Origin: Rhododendron vialii
Lineage: Eukaryota > Streptophyta > Magnoliopsida > Ericales > Ericaceae
NCBI RefSeq assembly: GCF_030253575.1
Contig: NC_080559.1
Span: forward strand, 26,748,501 to 26,812,500
Reading direction: 5' to 3'
DNA length: 64,000 nucleotides
Part shown: positions 58,579 through 64,000 of the stretch, in pieces
Numbering within the stretch: the stretch's first letter is position 1
Layout of the letters: the number at the start of each line of letters is the position of its first letter
The notes under the pieces: generated by a model
Databases searched by the model: none
Seen by the model: only the letters and a program-made list of their open reading frames with translations
What the model was told of the DNA's origin: nothing
Translations under genes and position numbers: made by a program

Positions 58579-59628
58579 ATGAGCCATGGCTGCGTCCGCC
58601 GTCATCCGGCGCCACCACTTCCTCTCCTACTCCTCACCCTCGCCGCAGCCTCCCTGCTTCTCCTCACCGCACCGGTAGCCGCCTGGCGCCCATGGCCCAA
58701 CCAGAAACCCAACGCCACCGAACTCATCTTCGGAGCCTCCAAGAAGTACGAGGGCTCGTCCGAGTTCGTCAAGCTGAAGTACCACATGGGCCCCGTCCTG
58801 ACGGCCGACATCTCCGTTCACACGATCTGGTACGGCACGTGGCGTAACCCCCAGAAGAAAATCATTCGCGAGTTCATCAACTCCATCTCCGCCGCCGATT
58901 CCAAGCACCCCTCCGTGTCCGGCTGGTGGAAGACCGTCCAGCTCTACACCGACCAGACCGGCTCCAACATCTCCCGGACCGTCCGGCTCGGCGAGGAAAA
59001 AAACGACCGGTTCTACTCCCACGGCAAGAGCCTCACGCGCCTGTCCATCCAGTCCGTCATAAAATCCGCCGTGACGGCCTCCACGCGCCCCCTCCCGATC
59101 AACCCCAAGAGCGGGCTCTACCTGCTGTTAACCTCCGACGACGTGTACGTCCAGGATTTCTGCCAGAACGTCTGCGGGTTCCACTACTTCACATTCCCGT
59201 CGATCGTGGGGTACACGCTCCCGTACGCGTGGGTGGGAAACTCGGCCAAGCTGTGCCCGGGGACGTGCGCGTACCCCTTCGCCGTGCCGGATTACATCCC
59301 CGGGATGAAGCCGCTGAGGTCGCCGAACGGCGACGTCGGCGTCGACGGGATGATAAGCATCATCGGCCACGAGGTCGCCGAGCTGGCGACGAACCCGCTG
59401 GTGAACGCCTGGTACGCCGGCGGGGACCCGATCTTCCCGGTGGAGATCGCCGATCTCTGCGAGGGCATTTACGGAACCGGCGGGGGCGGGTCGTACACGG
59501 GGCAGATGTTGAACGGCGCGGATGGCGCGACGTACAACATGAACGGGATAAGGAGGAGGTTCTTGGTCCAGTGGGTTTGGAACCATGTGGTGAATTACTG
59601 TTCTGGCCCTAACGCACTTGATCAGTGA
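58579..59628 (+). CDS. EXORDIUM-like (PHI-1 family) secreted protein
   Basis: A single exon of 349 codons. Residues 1-35 form a signal peptide with the hydrophobic core PLLLLTLAAASLLLLTAPVA. The mature protein carries EXORDIUM/phosphate-induced landmarks: YHMGPVLTADISVHTIWYG, the WWKTVQLYTD block, LTSDDVYVQDFC, CGFHYFTFPS, WVGNSAKLCPGTCAYPF, IIGHEVAELATNP, DLCEGIYG and a C-terminal VVNYCSG. The cysteines recur in the family pattern. Such proteins go to the cell wall or apoplast and have been linked to brassinosteroid- and carbon-dependent growth; no enzymatic activity is established. Coding GC is far above the AT-rich flanks, so other frames are also open. The ATG chosen is the first in frame and directly precedes the signal peptide. 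The intronless structure is usual for this family. No lesion seen. Confidence 0.95.
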   Translation: MSHGCVRRHPAPPLPLLLLTLAAASLLLLTAPVAAWRPWPNQKPNATELIFGASKKYEGSSEFVKLKYHMGPVLTADISVHTIWYGTWRNPQKKIIREFINSISAADSKHPSVSGWWKTVQLYTDQTGSNISRTVRLGEEKNDRFYSHGKSLTRLSIQSVIKSAVTASTRPLPINPKSGLYLLLTSDDVYVQDFCQNVCGFHYFTFPSIVGYTLPYAWVGNSAKLCPGTCAYPFAVPDYIPGMKPLRSPNGDVGVDGMISIIGHEVAELATNPLVNAWYAGGDPIFPVEIADLCEGIYGTGGGGSYTGQMLNGADGATYNMNGIRRRFLVQWVWNHVVNYCSGPNALDQ

Positions 59629-60369
59629 ATGTCACTCCTCCTGTCTAGCTAGTTGTACTCCCTACTATTTTTGCTCCATTGGGTTCTTCTGTCTTCTCTG
59701 TTTCGTTTTGGGGTTTTATCTGAATTTCGTTTCTTTTTTTTTCTTTTTTCTTTGTTCTGGAGGTTGGGGGGTTTTGTGAGCTGCTTGTTCATGGATAATT
59801 TTAATTAGTTTAAACTTAATTTGTGTTTTGTTTGTTTAAAACTGTAATAACTACTCTATTCCGTATACTATATTTGTATACAAGTTTATTAGTGAAACAC
59901 TAGTATATACCAAATAAAAAAGAAAGTGCTCCGTAATAGTAGGTTAGTGTTTCCCGCCTTTATTGTTTCTTTTTTTTTTACCATCAGATGCGTTTGGGCC
60001 GGCTTAAACGCACTTCAATTTAATCTCTCCTCCGTTCGAGGTGGACCATCTGCTCTGGAATTATAGGATTGACAAGAAATTACTTTGTTGCAAGCTGACT
60101 CTAAGAATCGAATCTTAATGAATTATGTGAAGAACAAATCTACCGACCAATGAGACATATCTGGACTGGGCTCGGTTTCCCGCCTTTTAGAGTTGGGGTT
60201 GGTGGCTCTTGATGGGGAAATTTTATTGCCATTTCAGATATTTTTTTGGGCAGTTTTTTAAAGATTTCGGCTGAAGATGGGGGGTAAGGTAGTGTGGGTA
60301 CTGGATGTCAAAAGGAGCTTCTGTGCGTCCGTGCTTGCCATATTTACGCAACCGTTCCCTCTCCGCGTC
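59629..60369. other. 3' flank of the EXORDIUM-like gene
   Basis: A probable 3' UTR with T-rich tracts to about 59880. No other gene seen. Confidence 0.5.
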
Positions 60370-60592
60370 GGAAAATTTTTCAGTGCAGAGCGGGTATCAT
60401 GTGGTGTCCGTTGGCGCATTCGAGCTATTCATTGCGTGTTTGAATTGCTCAAATTTGGAGAGAGAAAGTGTTGAGTGAGAGGAGAGAGAAGGTTTCAATT
60501 CGAGCCGTTCAAAAGTGTATCGGACGGCTCGGATGCTCCGAGCAGGTACTACATATGATATACCTGCTCGCACTGAAAAATCACTCCTCAGA
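60370..60592. mobile_element. Foldback MITE, about 220 bp
   Basis: AATTTTTCAGTGCAGAGCGG left and CCTGCTCGCACTGAAAAATC right, with an inner pair CGCATTCGAGC / GGCTCGGATGC. A half copy is at 54546-54650. Confidence 0.65.
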
Positions 60593-61215
60593 GCAAGTTT
60601 ATCAGTTCTTAAGTAAATGCTGGTAAACAGTATATTTTTTCATTTTACCTATTCACATATCTTTCAACACTACACTAATATTATCTATTTAACCTATTCT
60701 CTATTAAAATATTATTACTTTTATTTTATTTTTTTTCTGAGGAAAGAGAGGAAGAAGGAAAAAGAAAAATTAATAAAATATTATACACATGGTGAATAAA
60801 GCTTAAGTATATTTATCTATACGCTATTCATGGATGAATTTTACCTAGGTTTTTACCTAATCTGCTGCCATGCTTATTTGGGGATTTTGCTTAGGTAAGC
60901 TCTTCTGATAAACTTGCTCTCTGGGTCATTTACTAGTATTTTTTAAACGGTACAATCACACAGCCGTGGGTCCCTCTTGAAACATTATTCAATGCCCATA
61001 AGGGCATGGACACGTGGTGCCCCAAACTATTTTTAAAACACTCATTTGTGTGGTTCATATCACAAAATACGTAAAACTCATACAAATATGTGATAGAAAA
61101 GAATTGTGTTCCTGCCCCAGAGTATGTAAAGCCCACAATATAATTACTTATTTTTTAAATTAAAAGTGATATATAGTGAGATAATGATTTGTCTTGTAAA
61201 TCGAAAAAATAAATA
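60593..61215. other. Intergenic DNA, no gene seen
   Basis: AT-rich. Imperfect inverted words CAGAGCAAGTTTATCAG (60591) and CTGATAAACTTGCTCTG (60906) bound a segment of about 330 bp, which may be another MITE. Confidence 0.45.
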
Positions 61216-61440
61216 CTCACTTCGTCCATTTTTTTTGTTTATTTTTGAATTACGTGACATTTTTTAATTACTTATATCTTTCAATCTATAATATTTTTAA
61301 TAATTTTAAAAATTTGTATTATAAAACTAATCGAGGTTTATCAAGCAAGATCCATATTGCATATTTTTTAAGATCCACACTAAAAGATACAGACAAAAGA
61401 CATAAAAGAAACAAACAATAGACAATGAAAATAGGATGGG
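61216..61440. mobile_element. Stowaway MITE, right end degraded
   Basis: CTCACTTCGTCCATTTTTTT follows TA. The interior (GACATTTTTTAATTACTTAT) matches other Stowaway copies here. The right terminus is diverged (AAAATAGGATGGG). Confidence 0.55.
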
Positions 61441-61752
61441 AAAGCATTTAAAAATACAATAATTCTAGTGACACACCCAAACACATATCCACACTCCTAT
61501 GAGTGATGGGCCCTATACACATACTATACTCTAGTGTGTGTATAAGACTCACCACTTATGTGAGTAGTGAGTGTGTATTTGAGTGTGAATTTGAGTGGTA
61601 GTAGCACCATTGTTAAAAATAAGAATCTTTGGGTCAAAGAGGGAGGGGGGAACTACATGTGAAAACAAAAGCCGGGTTTGTCTTGGGCTCAGTTCAATGA
61701 GCAGCATATTTGTACCTTCTAGATTTCCGTGGAGTTGCAGATATTATTATAG

Positions 61753-61940
61753 GCTTTGTTTGGAATTTAGAAAAAGTGAGCGAAAAGAAAAGAAAATTAA
61801 ATTTTTTTTTCCTCTCTAATTATTTGGATTAGAGAGAAAGAGAAGAGAAAATAATAAAGAGTTCAAGTATTGTGAATAGTATCATTTTCCTTTTCTTTTT
61901 TTTTCCCACACTTTCCATCCCTTTCTCTTCCAAACAAAGC
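61753..61940. mobile_element. MITE of the TTTGTTTGG family
   Basis: GCTTTGTTTGG left and CCAAACAAAGC right are perfect 11-bp inverted repeats. AG-rich left half and CT-rich right half. Confidence 0.65.
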
Positions 61941-62479
61941 GTCTTGATCAATATGATCTTCAAATACTTTTATTTTGAATAAAAAAAAAGAACGAGCTCC
62001 AATACGAATGTGATGTTATCATATGTTTACTGATAATAATTGATCCACATAGTTTTTGACAAAATTAACGTTTTTGATGATATTAAAATTGATCATCATA
62101 ATTTGTCCAAAAAGGGTCCATATATTCCCTCGAACATGATTGTTTGGGGATGCTCCTCTCGCTTTTACACTCCTCTCTAAAAATTCATTTGTCACTTTTG
62201 TACTTCCAGATATATACAACATAAAACTAAAATAAGACAAAACATTTTTTGCAAAACGAAAGGCCCATGCCATGACAATTTTCAACATCTTGAGTTTGAG
62301 TTGGGAGCTTTGAAAGTAATTTTATTTGGCCTCACAATAAGTTCTCTAGCTCCATTTCCTTTTTTGCCCTTTGAAGAATCTTAATATATAGTCTCAAAAT
62401 ATTGTTAGTTTTACCAAAAGACAAATCTTGAATTTTTACAATACCCCACAATCTTTTTTAAACTAATTTATAAGGGTTG
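61941..62479. other. Intergenic DNA, no gene seen
   Basis: AT-rich sequence without a recognisable element. Confidence 0.4.
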
Positions 62480-63118
62480 AGCTCCTTTTTGGTCCATGAA
62501 AATGGCCTGGACCGTCTAGTTTTGTTTGTTTATGGGGCTTTCCTAGCCTCACTTTAATGATTGAAATAGTTCATACTCCCTCCGTCCTATAATGTTTGTT
62601 CGGTCCGCAAAACGAGGACTACAAAATAATGCATTTCTTTCAAGAAAAAATTCGAATTTTTTACATAAGTTAAAAAAGCTCATCGAGATCTAGTAAATTG
62701 TTGAATTTTTTTCCAACTTTTATTTCAAAAATAGTATTATTTTTACGTCTCCGTTTTGCGGACCGGACAAACATTATGGGACGGAGGGAGTATTTTGGAG
62801 CTCGTCAAGAACATTAAGCATGCCAAAAATTAACTTGATCGGGTATCATCTGATATTATTTCCTGTATACTTGTAACATTACATAACAAGAATACAACAT
62901 TGAATCGAAACTCATTTAACCAAATTATCTTAAGATAAATACATTCCAAAATGATATCAAATGGTATCCGATCAACCTAATTTTTGATTTGACAATTTTT
63001 TTGACAAATAACGAAATGTTAATGATTTGAATCATTAAAATGGACGCAAGAAAGATCCATAAAAGGATAACTGGACGGTCAATCCATGAGCCATTTTCAT
63101 GGACTGGAAGGATCCTCG
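62480..63118. mobile_element. Foldback element of about 640 bp hosting a Stowaway MITE
   Basis: TTGGTCCATGAAAATGGCCT left pairs with GCCATTTTCATGGACTGGAA right. Arms continue through GACCGTC / GACGGTC, TTTATGG / CCATAAA and TTTAATGATTGAAA / TTTGAATCATTAAA. An inner pair is AACTTGATCGGGTATCAT / ATGGTATCCGATCAACCTA. Confidence 0.7.
62576..62790. mobile_element. Stowaway MITE, 215 bp, best-preserved copy
   Basis: CTCCCTCCGTCCTATAATGT left and ACATTATGGGACGGAGGGAG right, TA on both sides. Arms pair on through TTTGTTCGGTCCGCAAAACG. Confidence 0.92.
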
Positions 63119-63227
63119 GTTTGATTTGGGTTTTGAGAAAAAATTTTAGGTAGTGAATGGAGAAAGATGTGTAAAGAAACAAGAGTAATAACTAGGAAGA
63201 AAGCTTATTAAAAACCATGTGCGAGAA

Positions 63228-63849
63228 CAATGGCGGAGCCAGGATTTTCGATAAGTGGGGTCGGAAATTTGAACTATGTGTACTGTGTAGCTCACTTTTC
63301 TAGTTGCTAATTAAAAGAAACAATTAGGATTAACAATAACAAAATGTAGCTTAGATTTACAATTGACCTCGAAGATTTTTCATACTTTGGAAACGATGAA
63401 TGATAACCTCGTTTGCAATGGTTTCAAAAATATCTTTATCTATATACACAACCAAACTATCATGCATCCATTTGGTCCCGCGTACAATTTTGAAACCTAC
63501 TCTTTACAATCTTCATAGCGGAAAATGCTCTCTCTATATCATGATAGTAGCAACCAGTAAAATAAGGGCCAAAGTAAGAAGCCTATAAACCGAGGAATAT
63601 GCCATATCTCTTCAGGTCTCAACCATCTTCTGCGCAAGGTCACTAATTCCTTTCAAATTGAAAAACTACTCACTAGAACGCACATCCATGATGTAATTTT
63701 GCTAGTGAAGATTCTATTTTGACTCTTTATTTGACAAAAATAAATTTCTAAATGGTGTCAAATTAATAAAAACTATATCTATCTTTATAAAAATTTGACA
63801 GCTAGTAAGATTGGGTGCCCTCTATTGCCTCTATGTCCATCCGCCACTG
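63228..63849. mobile_element. hAT-like element, 622 bp, CARTGGCGGA termini
   Basis: CAATGGCGGAGCCAGG left and TCCATCCGCCACTG right. Flanking octamers TGCGAGAA and CCCGAGAA share 6 of 8. No transposase frame. Confidence 0.6.
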
Positions 63850-64000
63850 CCCGAGAAATAAATTGGTTCAAGAGACCCAAAATGAAGAAGGTTTGACAAG
63901 CATAATTGCTAGCTAGCTTTCCAAAAGCTACTCCATTACTCTTGCAATCCCTCATTTCTACCGTAACGCATTACGATTTGATAGTTTTTACTAACTTTTA
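63850..64000. other. Window end, no feature seen
   Basis: About 150 bp of unremarkable intergenic sequence. Confidence 0.5.

Noticed and set aside
58926..59612. Long open frames in other phases and on the minus strand of the EXORDIUM-like gene
   Set aside because: High GC lowers stop-codon frequency. Only the 349-codon frame has a signal peptide and family motifs.

Overview
This window is nuclear DNA of a flowering plant, probably a eudicot. Supporting signs are spliced protein genes with GT-AG introns, a ribosomal-protein promoter with telo-box and GGCCCA motifs, a chloroplast-targeted enzyme, very AT-rich intergenic DNA, CT/TG microsatellites, and dense LTR retrotransposons, SINEs, LINE relics and MITEs. 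I see no CRISPR array, operon, tRNA gene or rRNA gene. The species cannot be named from sequence alone.

Layout. (1) 1-2194 is the 5' end of a minus-strand Copia-type LTR retrotransposon inserted in intron 1 of an Hsp70 gene. (2) 2195-28000 holds three tandem copies of a divergent cytosolic-type Hsp70. Copy 1 (2390-4029) has only exon 2 in the window. Copy 2 (14533-17054) has both exons but a premature stop. Copy 3 (22526-27403) is a pseudogene with a frameshift, a nonsense codon and a solo LTR. The duplicated unit also carries a three-exon fragment of an unidentified gene (4902-5808 and 17944-18856). A 3.8 kb TIR element and several MITEs separate the units. (3) 29339-32489 is an intact RPS20 (uS10) gene with a SINE and a hAT MITE in intron 1. 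(4) 33300-34759 is an RNase H-like relic split by a 1.07 kb hAT-type element with a perfect 8-bp target duplication. (5) 35973-41720, minus strand, is a complete seven-exon plastid transketolase gene (741 codons). Its intron 1 holds a hAT-type element with a second one nested inside. (6) 42-58.5 kb is a gene desert of MITEs: Stowaway, Tourist, hAT, Mutator-like and foldback families. (7) 58579-59628 is a single-exon EXORDIUM-like gene, GC-rich against its surroundings. (8) 59.6-64 kb is more MITE-rich intergenic DNA.

The genes do not form a pathway; RPS20, transketolase and EXORDIUM-like are unrelated neighbours. The most interesting material is the Hsp70 cluster. All three copies share one extra residue in the interdomain linker and have lost the C-terminal EEVD motif (VELD or truncated). 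This suggests the founder had already departed from the canonical chaperone before the copies decayed or diverged. The second point of interest is the density of transposons whose ends and target duplications can be read exactly, several of them nested. I did not find a convincing new biological system. Exon limits, target duplications and terminal inverted repeats were read by eye; family and domain names rest on motif recognition.
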